64,000 nucleotides of DNA from Polaribacter septentrionalilitoris (lineage in GTDB: Bacteria; Bacteroidota; Bacteroidia; Flavobacteriales; Flavobacteriaceae). The notes below the pieces were generated by a model. It was not told where the DNA came from. It searched no databases and saw only the letters and a program-made list of their open reading frames with translations. The translations under genes and the position numbers were made by a program. Position 1 is the stretch's first letter. Each line of letters starts with the position of its first letter. This document shows positions 25,705 through 36,831 of the stretch, one piece after another. The stretch lies in contig NZ_VRMJ01000005.1 of the NCBI RefSeq assembly GCF_009832745.1, positions 115,744 to 179,743 of the forward strand, given 5' to 3'.

Positions 25705-26706
25705 TTGGCAAAAATAGGCAACATTCAACTTCCGGAATTTCCATTATTACTAGCACCAATGGAAGACGTTTCTGACCCACCTTTTAGAGCTTTGTGCAAA
25801 GAAAATGGTGCAGATGTTGTGTATACAGAATTTATTTCTAGCGAAGGTTTAATTAGAGATGCTGCAAAAAGTGTTATAAAATTAGACATTTACGAAAAAG
25901 AAAGACCTGTAGGAATTCAGATTTTTGGTGCGAATTTAGATTCGATGTTAAAAACCATTGAAATTGTTGAGAAATCGAATCCAGATATTATAGATATCAA
26001 CTTTGGTTGTCCTGTAAAAAAAGTAGTTTCTAAAGGTGCTGGAGCAGGAATTTTAAAAGACATCGATTTAATGGTTTCGCTAACTGAAGCTATGGTAAAA
26101 CATACCAATTTACCAATTACCGTAAAAACGCGTTTGGGTTGGGATCATGACTCTATAAGAATTGTAGAAGTTGCAGAACGTTTGCAAGATGTTGGCTGCA
26201 AAGCTATTGCTATTCATGGAAGAACAAGGGCTCAGATGTATAAAGGCGATGCTGATTGGAAACCAATTGCTGAAGTAAAAAACAATTCTAGAATGCATAT
26301 TCCTGTTTTTGGAAATGGCGATGTTACATCTCCAGAAAGAGCTATGGAAATGCGTGATAAATATGGTTTAGATGGCTGTATGATTGGTAGAGCTTCTATT
26401 GGTTATCCTTGGTTTTTTAACGAAGTAAAGCACTTTTTTAAAACTGGTGAACATTTACCTAAACCAACAATTGCAGAACGTACAGAAATGGCAAGACGTC
26501 ATTTACAAATGGCTATTGATTGGAAAGGTGAACGTTTAGGAGTAGTAGAAACCAGAAGACATTACACCAACTATTTTAAAGGAATTCCGCATTTTAAAGA
26601 ATACAGAACCAAAATGGTAACTTCTGATGACCCAAAAGATGTTTTTAAAGCTTTTACTGAAGTTGAAGAAAAATTTGGGAATGCTGTAATTCCTGAAATT
26701 AGATAA
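25705..26706 (+). CDS. dusB: tRNA-dihydrouridine synthase
   Basis: FMN enzyme that reduces uridine to dihydrouridine in the D-loop of tRNA. Family motifs are LAPMEDVSDPPFRALC near the N-terminus, INFGCPVKKVVSKGAGAG with the catalytic Cys, and IHGRTRAQMYKGDADW. I chose TTG at 25705 (333 residues) because the protein then starts in the usual way (AKIGNIQLPEFPLLLAPMEDV) and the promoter lies just upstream. An in-frame ATG at 25594 would overlap the LytTR gene and give an atypical 37-residue leader. Confidence 0.93.
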   Translation: MAKIGNIQLPEFPLLLAPMEDVSDPPFRALCKENGADVVYTEFISSEGLIRDAAKSVIKLDIYEKERPVGIQIFGANLDSMLKTIEIVEKSNPDIIDINFGCPVKKVVSKGAGAGILKDIDLMVSLTEAMVKHTNLPITVKTRLGWDHDSIRIVEVAERLQDVGCKAIAIHGRTRAQMYKGDADWKPIAEVKNNSRMHIPVFGNGDVTSPERAMEMRDKYGLDGCMIGRASIGYPWFFNEVKHFFKTGEHLPKPTIAERTEMARRHLQMAIDWKGERLGVVETRRHYTNYFKGIPHFKEYRTKMVTSDDPKDVFKAFTEVEEKFGNAVIPEIR

Positions 26707-26811
26707 TTAATCATAAATTATTTGATTCTTTTTCTTAAAGGTTGATAATTGTCATTTCTTATCACTTGAATAATAGTTAATTTTAAATGTATAATTTAAA
26801 AATCGAGAATT

Positions 26812-27114
26812 ATGAAAGTAGCTATTCAATTCGTTAACATGCCAACCAGTGAAGCTATGGAAACTTATACCATAGGTAAATTAGAAAACTTAGCAAAAAA
26901 GTACGATGCTATTATAAATGCCAATGTATTTTTTAAACAAGAAAATTCTCCAAAGAAATTGGGTAAAATTTGTGAAATGGAATTAAGTCTTGCTGGTCCT
27001 CGTATTTTTGCATCTTCTAATGAAAAAAATTATGAACTTGCTGTTAAACATACTATTAGCGATTTAGAAAAGCAACTCAAAAAAAGAAAAGGAGTTTTAA
27101 AACCTTATCTATAA
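26812..27114 (+). CDS. hpf: Ribosome hibernation promoting factor (short HPF/RaiA)
   Basis: A 100-residue protein of the HPF/RaiA S30AE family, which binds the small ribosomal subunit in stationary phase. The beta-alpha-beta-beta-beta-alpha pattern is visible, with the basic end HTISDLEKQLKKRKG. It lacks the long-form C-terminal dimerisation domain. It is monocistronic, with a 105-base AT-rich leader region where I see no consensus promoter. Confidence 0.9.
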   Translation: MKVAIQFVNMPTSEAMETYTIGKLENLAKKYDAIINANVFFKQENSPKKLGKICEMELSLAGPRIFASSNEKNYELAVKHTISDLEKQLKKRKGVLKPYL

Positions 27115-27126
27115 AATTTCATCATT

Positions 27127-28329
27127 TTATCTTTCTATAAATTCTTTAGAAATTCTACTACTTGCAATTTTTGAGGCAATATACCCCAATATTGTAATGG
27201 TAAGGATAACTATCAATAAGTTTGAAAGTCTAAACTCAACTGGATAAGGTAAGTTTTGAGTAATCATAAACAACCCAAATTGTTGTTGTAGAATTACTAA
27301 GATAATTGCCAATACCAAACCTATCAACATTCCTAAAAAAGTGAGTAAAAATCCTTGGAGCTCAAAGATTTTTTTTATCTCTCTTACAGATGTTCCTAGG
27401 CTAAATAGTGTTTTTAAGTTCGATTTTTTATCGATAATCATCATTATAATTGCTCCAATTACATTGAATAAGGCAATAATTACGATTAAGGTAAATATCA
27501 AATAAGAAACAAAGTTTTCGGTATTAATTACTTTATAAAAAACTTCGTTAAGTTGCTCTTTGGTTTGTACTTTATAACTATTGCCTAATTGATTTTGAAG
27601 TTGATTAGAAACATTATCTGGATTAGAGTTATCAATCAGTTTTAATTCAATTCCAGTTACTTGATTTTTTTTATATTTTAGTAATTTTCTAGCTGCACTT
27701 ATATCAACATAGACAAATTTATTCGTAAATTCTTCAGTTCCAGAATAGACGCCTACTATTTGCGTATTTAAGGTATAAAACGCATTTAGAGGGTTTATAA
27801 AGCCTGTACCTGGTTTAGGAATCATTATCGATAAAGGTTCTCCAAAATTTAAAATTCCCAAAGATAATTTTCTTGAAATTCCTTCTCCAATAACAGCTGT
27901 GTTTTCATACTCTTTTTGCAACCAGTTCCCCACACTAATAACAGAATCTATCTGCATGATCTTAGGATAATTCTCTTCAACACCTTTTATATAGGCAATT
28001 TCATTTTTATCATTATACTCTAAAAAAACACGTTCTTCAATAATCTTTGTGCTTTCTTTAATATTGCTATTATTTTCTAAAAAAGTTTGAATTGAATCAT
28101 TAAAAATGAAGGATTTTCCTTTAACTGATGTTATTTTGATATCAGGGTCAGATGCATCTAGTAAACTATAACTAAAGGTTCTTAATCCAGAAAATCCAGA
28201 AAGAATTACAAACAAAGCCATTGAGCCAACAATAACTCCAAATGATGCAATAATGGTAATAATATTTATAGCATTGTTACTTGTTTTGGTAAACAAGTAT
28301 CTTTTAGCTATGTAGAAGGGAAAATTCAA
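27127..28329 (-). CDS. LolC/LolE-like ABC transporter permease (FtsX family)
   Basis: A 400-residue permease with one N-terminal helix (about 20-45), a large extracytoplasmic MacB-like domain (about 50-260), and three C-terminal helices typical of FtsX (NFVSYLIFTLIVIIALFNVIGAIIMM and two more). This matches the lipoprotein-releasing LolC/E class. No ATPase is encoded beside it. It lies six bases downstream of rbfA and is probably co-transcribed. A role in lipoprotein transport to the outer membrane is inferred from the family. Confidence 0.88.
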   Translation of the reverse strand: MNFPFYIAKRYLFTKTSNNAINIITIIASFGVIVGSMALFVILSGFSGLRTFSYSLLDASDPDIKITSVKGKSFIFNDSIQTFLENNSNIKESTKIIEERVFLEYNDKNEIAYIKGVEENYPKIMQIDSVISVGNWLQKEYENTAVIGEGISRKLSLGILNFGEPLSIMIPKPGTGFINPLNAFYTLNTQIVGVYSGTEEFTNKFVYVDISAARKLLKYKKNQVTGIELKLIDNSNPDNVSNQLQNQLGNSYKVQTKEQLNEVFYKVINTENFVSYLIFTLIVIIALFNVIGAIIMMIIDKKSNLKTLFSLGTSVREIKKIFELQGFLLTFLGMLIGLVLAIILVILQQQFGLFMITQNLPYPVEFRLSNLLIVILTITILGYIASKIASSRISKEFIER

Positions 28330-28335
28330 AAAAAG

Positions 28336-28731
28336 TTATTTCTTTTGTCTCTTAGGCAATATATCTGGATTTAGTATCGGATTTTCATCTTTCCCTTTGA
28401 GAGAATTATCAATTTCTTCATTATAATCTAAAGTATCATCTCCAAAAAACAACAATTCTGGCATTCTTCTCAATTGATTTCTTGTTCTTGATGCCATTTC
28501 GTGACGAATTAAAGGTGTGTTTGATTGTACTCCTTTAATGATTTCATCTCTTTTATCTGATGGAAAAACACTCAAATACACTTTTGCAACTCCTAAATCT
28601 GAAGTTACTGCAACTTTAGAAACAGAGATAATTACTCCTTTCATACCATCTTGAGCTGCTTTTTGCAAAACATCTACTAAGTCTTTTTGAAGTACTCCTG
28701 CTATTTTACGTTGTCTATTAGTTTCTTCCAT
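28336..28731 (-). CDS. rbfA: Ribosome-binding factor A
   Basis: A 131-residue KH-like protein that helps mature the 30S subunit. Family features are the N-terminal RQRKIAGVLQKDL, the central ISVSKVAVTSDLGVAKVYLS and RTRNQLRRMPELLFFGDDTLDYNEEID near the end (split here by structure). Its length is normal. It precedes the LolC/E-like permease by six bases. A terminator behind atpC separates it from the ATP synthase genes. Confidence 0.94.
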   Translation of the reverse strand: MEETNRQRKIAGVLQKDLVDVLQKAAQDGMKGVIISVSKVAVTSDLGVAKVYLSVFPSDKRDEIIKGVQSNTPLIRHEMASRTRNQLRRMPELLFFGDDTLDYNEEIDNSLKGKDENPILNPDILPKRQKK

Positions 28732-28754
28732 ATGGTAAATTTACAATATTTTTA

Positions 28755-28797
28755 AAACAAAAAATCTCAAAATGCAAATTACACTTTGAGATTTTAT
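28755..28797 (-). terminator. Terminator of atpDC
   Basis: Stem AAAATCTCAAA / TTTGAGATTTT (28761-28771 and 28785-28795) with a 13-base loop and a T-rich tail on the minus strand, 18 bases beyond the atpC stop. It ends the atpD-atpC transcript before rbfA. Confidence 0.85.
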
Positions 28798-28814
28798 ATA
28801 ATTTATACTAATTT

Positions 28815-29108
28815 TTAGTCTGCTAAAATAATCGCTTTATTGTCGTTTAATTCTAAAGTACCTGAATTGATGGCTAAAGTTAATATTTTATCATCAGTTT
28901 CATCTGGAACTAATTTTCCATGTAGATCGTCTAACGCAATGTTAGTCTGAGTATGGATATGAATTTTTATAGTTCCATCTTTTAAATTAGAAACAACTGG
29001 TGCGTGATTGTTTAGCATTTGAAACTCACCATTTACACCAGGAACTGATAATGAATCAATTTCTGATGAAAATAAAATAGCTTCTGGTGTTACAATTTCT
29101 AAAAACAT
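28815..29108 (-). CDS. atpC: ATP synthase F1 epsilon subunit
   Basis: A 97-residue short epsilon subunit consisting mainly of the N-terminal beta-sandwich (LEIVTPEAILFSSEIDSLSV, GEFQMLNNHAPVVSNL). The regulatory C-terminal helical hairpin of longer epsilon subunits is missing, as is common in Bacteroidota. It lies 78 bases after atpD. The other F1Fo genes are not in this window, in line with the split ATP synthase locus of the phylum. Confidence 0.95.
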   Translation of the reverse strand: MFLEIVTPEAILFSSEIDSLSVPGVNGEFQMLNNHAPVVSNLKDGTIKIHIHTQTNIALDDLHGKLVPDETDDKILTLAINSGTLELNDNKAIILAD

Positions 29109-29186
29109 ATTTATCTAGTTTTTAGTCTTTAGCTTTAAGTATTTAGTTACTTACTTGTAACAAAAAACTCAAAACTCAAAACTTAT

Positions 29187-30740
<1,554 letters not shown>

Positions 30741-30754
30741 TCATTTTCAGGTTG

Positions 30755-30762
30755 CAAAGGTA
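30755..30762 (-). promoter_or_regulatory. Minus 7 element of the atpD promoter
   Basis: TACCTTTG on the minus strand, an exact TAnnTTTG, ending 60 bases before the atpD start. No clear TTG is seen 17-23 bases upstream; the sequence there is a T-run, so the minus 33 element is weak. Confidence 0.5.
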
Positions 30763-30822
30763 ATTTTTTTGAATGGAATTAAAAAAAAATATTTTGATTA
30801 AAAAATAATTATTATTAAATAA

Positions 30823-30855
30823 AAAAAAACCTCATCAAATTGATGAGGTTTTTTT
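30823..30855 (-). terminator. Terminator of the OmpA-family gene
   Basis: Stem CCTCATCA / TGATGAGG with a three-base loop, flanked by long A- and T-runs that extend the pairing. It lies 24 bases after the OmpA-family stop on the minus strand. Confidence 0.9.
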
Positions 30856-30878
30856 AATATTATTTAAAGAATCTATTA

Positions 30879-32234
30879 TTAATTAGAAACTTTAATTACA
30901 ACTCTTCTGTTTTGAGCCATTCCTGCTCTTGTTTTGTTAGAAGCAATTGGTTTACCTTCTCCGTATCCAATAGCTGTTAAACGTGTAGTATCAATACCTT
31001 TTCTAACTAAGTAATCTCTTACAGCGATTGCTCTTTTTTCAGAAATTCTTAAGTTCAATGCAGAACCTCCTGAACTATCTGTATGACCTTCGATTACAAA
31101 TGTAGCTTTCGGGTTTTTCTTCATGATATCTACAACTTGATCTAGTTGTTTACTAACTCCTGGTTTAAAAGAAGATCTACCTACGTTAAACAATATAGAT
31201 TTAGCAGTAAAGTTTAAAACTTCTATATCTTCTTTATTGATTACTGGTTCTGGACATCCCATTTCTGATGCAACACCAGCAACTTTAGGACATTTGTCAT
31301 CTTTATCTAAAACTCCATCACCATCTGTATCTGGCCAAGGACAACCTGCGTTAGCAGCAGGACCTGCAACTGAAGCACATTTGTCATCTTTATCTACTAC
31401 ACCATCTCCGTCAGAATCAGGACAACCTTTATTAGCTTTTGTTCCTTTAGCATTTGGACACATGTCATCTTTATCAGCTACACCATCTCCATCAGAATCA
31501 GGACAACCATTCATAGCAGCTAAACCAGCTGTATTTGGACAAGCATCATCAGAATCTTTAACACCATCTCCATCAGCATCAGGACAACCATTAAACTCAA
31601 CTAAACCAGCAACATCTGGACAAGCATCTTCTTTATCATAAACTCCGTCACCATCTGTATCTTTTCCTCCAAATTTAATTACTAAACCTAAAGAAGTTTG
31701 GTAATGAGCTCTAATATTATCAGAGAAACCTTTTTTAGTACCCGTTTGGAAGTTAATACCTAAGTTATCATTAAACCAAGTATTGAAACCAACACCTACA
31801 TTTAACATTCCCTCACCTCTATCATCAACAGAAACATAAGATCCCCCTAAATACACATAAGGATCAAACCATGCAGTTTCCCCTACTAAAGTATTTAAAT
31901 CGTATTTCACAGCAGCATCAAGTGACCAATATAAAAAGTCAGAGTCATTTTTTACTGATACTGTTTCAATTTTATTCAAAGTACCCGCCAATTGAACAGT
32001 AAATCCTTTGTCTAAATATTTCTCACCAGTAATTCTAGAAATAGATGGTAAAAAATTCCAATCTTTATGACCTAATAAGTCTTTAAATTGTTCAGTAATA
32101 TCAGATCCATCGTAAAAGTCTACAATATTTACTCCAAAACCTACTACCCAAGGATTGTTTTCATCCTGTGCGTTTACGTTGCTAACTGTTACCAACGCAA
32201 ACAAAGCTATCACAGCTAATTTTAATCGTTTCAT
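30879..32234 (-). CDS. OmpA-family protein with thrombospondin type-3 repeats
   Basis: A 451-residue outer-membrane protein. Signal peptide 1-22 (SNVNAQ), an N-terminal eight-strand-type barrel (about 25-215), then about six calcium-binding type-3 repeats of the form DxDGDGVxDxxDxCP (about 218-325). A C-terminal OmpA domain follows with FVIEGHTDSSG and NLRISEKRA, which anchors to peptidoglycan. ATG at 32234 is chosen; one two codons upstream is possible. A perfect promoter and a strong terminator make it a well-defined single-gene unit, probably highly expressed. Confidence 0.95.
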   Translation of the reverse strand: MKRLKLAVIALFALVTVSNVNAQDENNPWVVGFGVNIVDFYDGSDITEQFKDLLGHKDWNFLPSISRITGEKYLDKGFTVQLAGTLNKIETVSVKNDSDFLYWSLDAAVKYDLNTLVGETAWFDPYVYLGGSYVSVDDRGEGMLNVGVGFNTWFNDNLGINFQTGTKKGFSDNIRAHYQTSLGLVIKFGGKDTDGDGVYDKEDACPDVAGLVEFNGCPDADGDGVKDSDDACPNTAGLAAMNGCPDSDGDGVADKDDMCPNAKGTKANKGCPDSDGDGVVDKDDKCASVAGPAANAGCPWPDTDGDGVLDKDDKCPKVAGVASEMGCPEPVINKEDIEVLNFTAKSILFNVGRSSFKPGVSKQLDQVVDIMKKNPKATFVIEGHTDSSGGSALNLRISEKRAIAVRDYLVRKGIDTTRLTAIGYGEGKPIASNKTRAGMAQNRRVVIKVSN

Positions 32235-32273
32235 TATCAAATTTTTAAATTAAAAGTTCGTTATTATTATACG

Positions 32274-32304
32274 CAAAAGTAACCTCTTATAACGTATCTA
32301 CAAA
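32274..32304 (-). promoter_or_regulatory. Promoter of the OmpA-family gene
   Basis: On the minus strand TTTG, 19 bases, TACTTTTG: a full consensus match. The minus 7 element ends 40 bases before the ATG. This is one of the clearest promoters in the window. Confidence 0.85.
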
Positions 32305-32349
32305 GACAAATCTACAAAATATTCAGAAAACCACAAGTTTTTATTAATT

Positions 32350-33543
32350 CTAAATTACATTTAGTTCTTTTCCAACTTTTACAAATGCTTTTATTGCTTT
32401 ATCTAAATGTACCTTAGTATGAGCAGCAGATAACTGTACTCTTATTCTCGCTTTTTCTTTTGGGACCACAGGAAAAAAGAAGCCAATTACATAAATACCT
32501 TCTTCTAAAAGTTTATTTGCCATAACTTGAGATAATTTTGCGTCATATAACATTACTGGTACAATAGCAGCATCTGCGCCAACCAAATCAAAACCAGCTT
32601 TTTCCATTTCTGTTCTAAAGTAATTTGTGTTCCACTCTAATTGATCTCTTAATGTAGTATCATCAGCAATTAAGTCAAATACTTTTAAAGACGCCCCTAC
32701 AATTGCTGGCGCTAATGAGTTTGAAAATAAATATGGTCTAGAACGTTGACGTAAAATTTCAATAATTTCTTTTTTACCTGTTGTATAACCTCCCATTGCT
32801 CCTCCAAGTGCTTTCCCTAAAGTTCCTGTTACTATATCAACTCTATCCATTACATTTTTCAATTCAACAGTTCCTCTACCTGTTTTACCTATAAAACCAG
32901 TTGCATGGCATTCATCCACCATCACCAAAGCATCATATTTATCAGCTAAATCACAAATTTCATCAAGTTTTGCTACAATTCCGTCCATAGAGAAAACACC
33001 ATCAGTCACAATAATCTTAAACCTATGGTTTTGTTTATTCGCTTCAATTAACTGTTCTTCTAAAGAATTCATATCATTATTATGATAACGATAACGCGCT
33101 GCTTTACACAAACGAACTCCATCAATAATGGAAGCATGATTTAAACTATCTGAAATTATGGCATCATCTTTTGTTAACAATGGTTCAAAAACGCCTCCAT
33201 TTGCATCAAAACAAGCAGCATATAAGATGGTATCTTCTGTGTGATAAAAGTCTGCAATTTTTTCTTCTAATTGCTTATGTATATCTTGAGTTCCACAAAT
33301 AAAACGAACAGAAGACATTCCAAAACCATGCGTATCCATGGTGTCTTTTGCTGCTTGAATTACTTCTGGATGATTTGACAATCCTAAATAATTATTTGCA
33401 CAAAAATTAATCACTTCTTCTCCTGTAGCAATTTTAATCACTGCATCTTGTGAAGATGTGATGATTCTTTCTGATTTATATAAACCAGCATCTTTTATTT
33501 CTTGAAGCTCTTTTTTTAGAGTATCTTTAATATTTCCGTACAT
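32350..33543 (-). CDS. kbl: Glycine C-acetyltransferase (2-amino-3-ketobutyrate CoA ligase)
   Basis: A 397-residue PLP enzyme of the alpha-oxoamine synthase family. It cleaves 2-amino-3-ketobutyrate with CoA to glycine and acetyl-CoA in threonine breakdown. Motifs: [16 protein letters not shown] before the PLP site, and the PLP Lys in [14 protein letters not shown]. The partner threonine dehydrogenase is not in the window. Related enzymes (KBL, BioF, SPT) share the fold; KBL is the best fit from the N-terminus and overall sequence. Confidence 0.93.
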   Translation of the reverse strand: MYGNIKDTLKKELQEIKDAGLYKSERIITSSQDAVIKIATGEEVINFCANNYLGLSNHPEVIQAAKDTMDTHGFGMSSVRFICGTQDIHKQLEEKIADFYHTEDTILYAACFDANGGVFEPLLTKDDAIISDSLNHASIIDGVRLCKAARYRYHNNDMNSLEEQLIEANKQNHRFKIIVTDGVFSMDGIVAKLDEICDLADKYDALVMVDECHATGFIGKTGRGTVELKNVMDRVDIVTGTLGKALGGAMGGYTTGKKEIIEILRQRSRPYLFSNSLAPAIVGASLKVFDLIADDTTLRDQLEWNTNYFRTEMEKAGFDLVGADAAIVPVMLYDAKLSQVMANKLLEEGIYVIGFFFPVVPKEKARIRVQLSAAHTKVHLDKAIKAFVKVGKELNVI

Positions 33544-33564
33544 TTTTTATTGATTTAAGAAAAA

Positions 33565-33572
33565 CAAAGTTA
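33565..33572 (-). promoter_or_regulatory. Minus 7 element upstream of kbl
   Basis: TAACTTTG on the minus strand, an exact TAnnTTTG, ending 22 bases before the kbl ATG. No TTG lies at the right distance upstream, so it is a partial promoter match. Confidence 0.45.
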
Positions 33573-33591
33573 CAAAGTTTCTTTCTATTGA

Positions 33592-36500
33592 TTAAACTTC
33601 AACGATATCAATTTTATCATTGATATAAACTAGTATTTTTTTACCAGTCACAAAATTCATTGATTTTAAAACTTGTTCGTATTTTAGGAGTTGTTGATGA
33701 TGTTCTTTAGATGGATTTCCAGTCTTATAATCAATAATTATAACTTTATCATCCTTAAAAACTAAACGATCTGGAATGATAACTTGATTATCAACATCTA
33801 CAATTTCCCTTTCGTTATATACAATTTCATCAACAGAAAAATAATCTTTTAATTCTGGATGATTTACCACATCATTTACATGTTTCGAAATTGCTGCAAA
33901 TTGTTTATCATTTAAAATTCCTTGTTGATGGTATTGAGAAATTACTTTAGTTACTTCATCTTTTGTGATAATTTTTGAAAAGATTTCATGAATTAAATTT
34001 CCATAATCAATGGCTTTCCCTTGTTCTGTATTCCATAATTTTGAGGAACTTGCCAATAAAACCAAATTGTGTTCTTGCCAAGGTGTTGAAATAAAATTTT
34101 GCTGAATTTCTGCAACTGCTTCTTTATTCTCTTTTAAACTGATTTTAATTTTTTCTCCAAATTGATATTCTAAAACCTCATCATTCCAAAGATTTTTTTC
34201 TTTTAAATAATTGATAAAAACACCAGAATAAAAATTTGTGTTTTCATCACCTTTAGAAGAAATTTTATTTTCGGTAATAACATGTAATTGTTCTACAGCT
34301 CTTGTTAACGCTACATATAACAAATTGAAATTATCCAATTCTAACTCTTCTCTTTGTTGATTGTAAATTTCTAAACCTCTATCGTTTACTAAACTCAAAT
34401 CTTTATTATAAGACACCAAAAGCTCCTTAAAATTATCAAAATCTTTTGGTAATTTATCTAACCAAACTTTCGGGTTTATTTGACGGTAAATCTCAACATC
34501 GCAAGGAAAAATAACCACAGGAAATTCTAAGCCTTTTGATTTATGAATAGTCATTATTTGAACAGCACTGGCGCTTTCTGGAGCAACAATACTTAATTTA
34601 TCTTTCTTTAATTGCCAAAACTCTAGAAAATCTAAGACAGTAGTTCCTTTTCTTTGCTGTTCTAAAACTACATCTAAGAAAAATTGAATGTAAGCATCAG
34701 AAGTATTTATGAGTTGAAAACCTCTAATAATTTCTTCGATTTTCTCATAAAATGGCAGTTGATGAAAGGTTGAAATGTCAAAAAACATTCCGTAGTTTTT
34801 GAGCTGGGTAAAAAGTGAAATAGCATCTGATTTTAAAAATTGATGACAAAACTGATGCTTTGATTCTTTAACTTTTAAATGCTGATGCAAGAAGTACAAG
34901 ACTTCAAAACGTGTTTCTTCATCAGTCGGATTTAGAATCATTTGCAACACATCAATGATAAAATTGATTTTAGTACTATTTTGTAACAGTAACGTTTCTG
35001 AAGACACAATTGAAATCCCATTTTCTGAAAGATAATTGGCAATTGCAATTCCGTCTTTCTTTGTTCTCGTCAACACGCAAATTTCATTCAAAGAAAAATC
35101 ATCTTTTAATTCATTGATTTTCTCTAAAACTTTCTTTGGATATTTTATTTTTTCATCCTCTTTATCTTCTTCTTTTTGTAAGAAATCTAAAGCAACATAA
35201 CCTCCTTTTTTGGTATTTTCTAATTGCTGATTTCCTAGTAAAAATAAGTTTTTGTATGATTCATTTTGCAGAAAGTTGGCTGTGTGTTGAAAAAACGAAT
35301 TGTTAAAATTGATGACTTCTGAATAACTCCTAAAATTGGTTTCTAAAGTTTCGATTTTCTTTTCAACAAAAAACGGATTTTCTATATCAGTTCCTAAATT
35401 GATAAATTGTTCTGCTTTTCCTCCACGCCACCTGTAAATGGCTTGTTTACCATCGCCCACCAACAACAAATTACCATTTTCTTGTGCTAAGGCATTATCT
35501 ATTAACGGAATTAAATTCTGCCACTGTAATACAGAAGTATCTTGCATTTCATCAATAAAATAATGCTGAAAACGTTGCCCAATTCTTTCATAAATAAATG
35601 GTGCTGGTTGGTCTTTTATATTGTCAGAAATCAATTGATTGAACTCAGCATTTAATCTGATATTATTATCTTCTTTTATCGTTTCTAATTCTTGATTGAT
35701 GTTATTTAAAACCGCTAAAGGAATGATACTTTTCAATGCCAATTTATTCAACACAAATTGACTGTACATTTCTTTTGCTTGTTGATAAAAAGAAACAATT
35801 TTTGGAACAATACTTTCTATAGTTTGCGCAATTGCATCTGTAGTTGATTTGGAATAATATTGATGATTTTTTATTGCTTTTTCAATGGTTGCACTTCGAG
35901 TTGTAAAACTAAAATTAAAGTCTTTTTGATGAATATCTGTAAAAAACTTCGGAATTGTTCCTCGCATAAAATCTTTTGGTTCTAAATCTTTAGAAGCTAT
36001 CAAATCCAAACAATCCTTTCCATTTTTTTGAAACGATTTTTTCAACTCTTTTTGATTGATAAAAAGCTTGGTTTTTAAATTGGTAAAATCATCCAATTGC
36101 TTATTTGCTAGTTCTCTAAAATGCTTTACATCATCTTCATTTAAAAGAATTTTGGCAAAGTCATTTAAATCTCTTGAAATATCCCAAGATTTATCATCAT
36201 CTGTTTTATCAAGTGAATAATCTATCAGTAAATTAGTGAGTTTTTTATCTGTACCTATTTTTGAAATCAATACATCAACTGCTTCATTTAATAACGAAAC
36301 TGCATCCATTTCTACTTCAAAATTGAGTGATAACCCCAAATCGTAAGCAAAATTTTTGATGATTTTATGCGTAAAGCTATCAATTGTAGTAATTGAAAAT
36401 GCCGAATAATTTTGCAAAATTACATCTAAAATCTTTGTACTTCGTTCTTGAATTGTAGTTTTATCAAGTGCTGTTTCATGTAAAATGATTTCGAGTAAAT

Positions 36501-36717
36501 CATTTGCTTTTAATTCAGCAAAATCCTCCAAATTCTGCAAAACTCTTTCTTTCATCTCACCAGCAGCTTTATTGGTAAATGTAATTGCCAATACTTTTTG
36601 AAAGGTGTACACATCTTCCGAAGTTAACAACACCTTGAGATATTCTTTAACTAAAGTAAATGTTTTTCCGCTTCCTGCAGAAGCATTATATACTTGAAAA
36701 GTCGAGGTTTTTTGCAC
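33592..36717 (-). CDS. UvrD/Rep-type helicase-nuclease (RecB/AddA-like)
   Basis: A 1041-residue DNA repair enzyme. Walker A ASAGSGKTFTLVKEY (12-26), helicase motif Ia/II region FHYFIDEMQDTSVLQWQ-like around residue 385, LLVGDGKQAIYRWRGG soon after, and TIHKSKGLEFPVVIFP in the second RecA domain. The C-terminus carries a RecB-type nuclease: GNLIHEIF, PDRLVF and IIIDYKTG. This is the AddA/RecB architecture for processing double-strand breaks. The partner AddB/RecC-type gene is not adjacent; kbl and a ZIP transporter gene flank it. Confidence 0.92.
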   Translation of the reverse strand: MQKTSTFQVYNASAGSGKTFTLVKEYLKVLLTSEDVYTFQKVLAITFTNKAAGEMKERVLQNLEDFAELKANDLLEIILHETALDKTTIQERSTKILDVILQNYSAFSITTIDSFTHKIIKNFAYDLGLSLNFEVEMDAVSLLNEAVDVLISKIGTDKKLTNLLIDYSLDKTDDDKSWDISRDLNDFAKILLNEDDVKHFRELANKQLDDFTNLKTKLFINQKELKKSFQKNGKDCLDLIASKDLEPKDFMRGTIPKFFTDIHQKDFNFSFTTRSATIEKAIKNHQYYSKSTTDAIAQTIESIVPKIVSFYQQAKEMYSQFVLNKLALKSIIPLAVLNNINQELETIKEDNNIRLNAEFNQLISDNIKDQPAPFIYERIGQRFQHYFIDEMQDTSVLQWQNLIPLIDNALAQENGNLLLVGDGKQAIYRWRGGKAEQFINLGTDIENPFFVEKKIETLETNFRSYSEVINFNNSFFQHTANFLQNESYKNLFLLGNQQLENTKKGGYVALDFLQKEEDKEDEKIKYPKKVLEKINELKDDFSLNEICVLTRTKKDGIAIANYLSENGISIVSSETLLLQNSTKINFIIDVLQMILNPTDEETRFEVLYFLHQHLKVKESKHQFCHQFLKSDAISLFTQLKNYGMFFDISTFHQLPFYEKIEEIIRGFQLINTSDAYIQFFLDVVLEQQRKGTTVLDFLEFWQLKKDKLSIVAPESASAVQIMTIHKSKGLEFPVVIFPCDVEIYRQINPKVWLDKLPKDFDNFKELLVSYNKDLSLVNDRGLEIYNQQREELELDNFNLLYVALTRAVEQLHVITENKISSKGDENTNFYSGVFINYLKEKNLWNDEVLEYQFGEKIKISLKENKEAVAEIQQNFISTPWQEHNLVLLASSSKLWNTEQGKAIDYGNLIHEIFSKIITKDEVTKVISQYHQQGILNDKQFAAISKHVNDVVNHPELKDYFSVDEIVYNEREIVDVDNQVIIPDRLVFKDDKVIIIDYKTGNPSKEHHQQLLKYEQVLKSMNFVTGKKILVYINDKIDIVEV

Positions 36718-36773
36718 AGAATAATTTTATTGCAAAATAATCTTTTTAGAGGCAAGAGACAAGAGTCAAAGCA

Positions 36774-36814
36774 AAAGAAAGCAGAACTTAAATTAAGTTC
36801 TGCTTTCTTTTTTT
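36774..36814 (-). terminator. Terminator of the dtxR-ZIP operon
   Basis: Long stem AAAGAAAGCAGAACTT / AAGTTCTGCTTTCTTT with a five-base loop and T-runs. It lies 18 bases after the stop of the ZIP gene on the minus strand and ahead of the helicase-nuclease gene. Confidence 0.9.
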
Positions 36815-36831
36815 GAAAACATATTGTGTTT

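Noticed and set aside
31237..31641. Open frame of 134 codons opposite the OmpA-family gene
   Set aside because: It mirrors the repetitive calcium-binding repeats of the real gene on the other strand. The translation is a Pro/Ser-rich repeat with no promoter; it is a reading-frame shadow.
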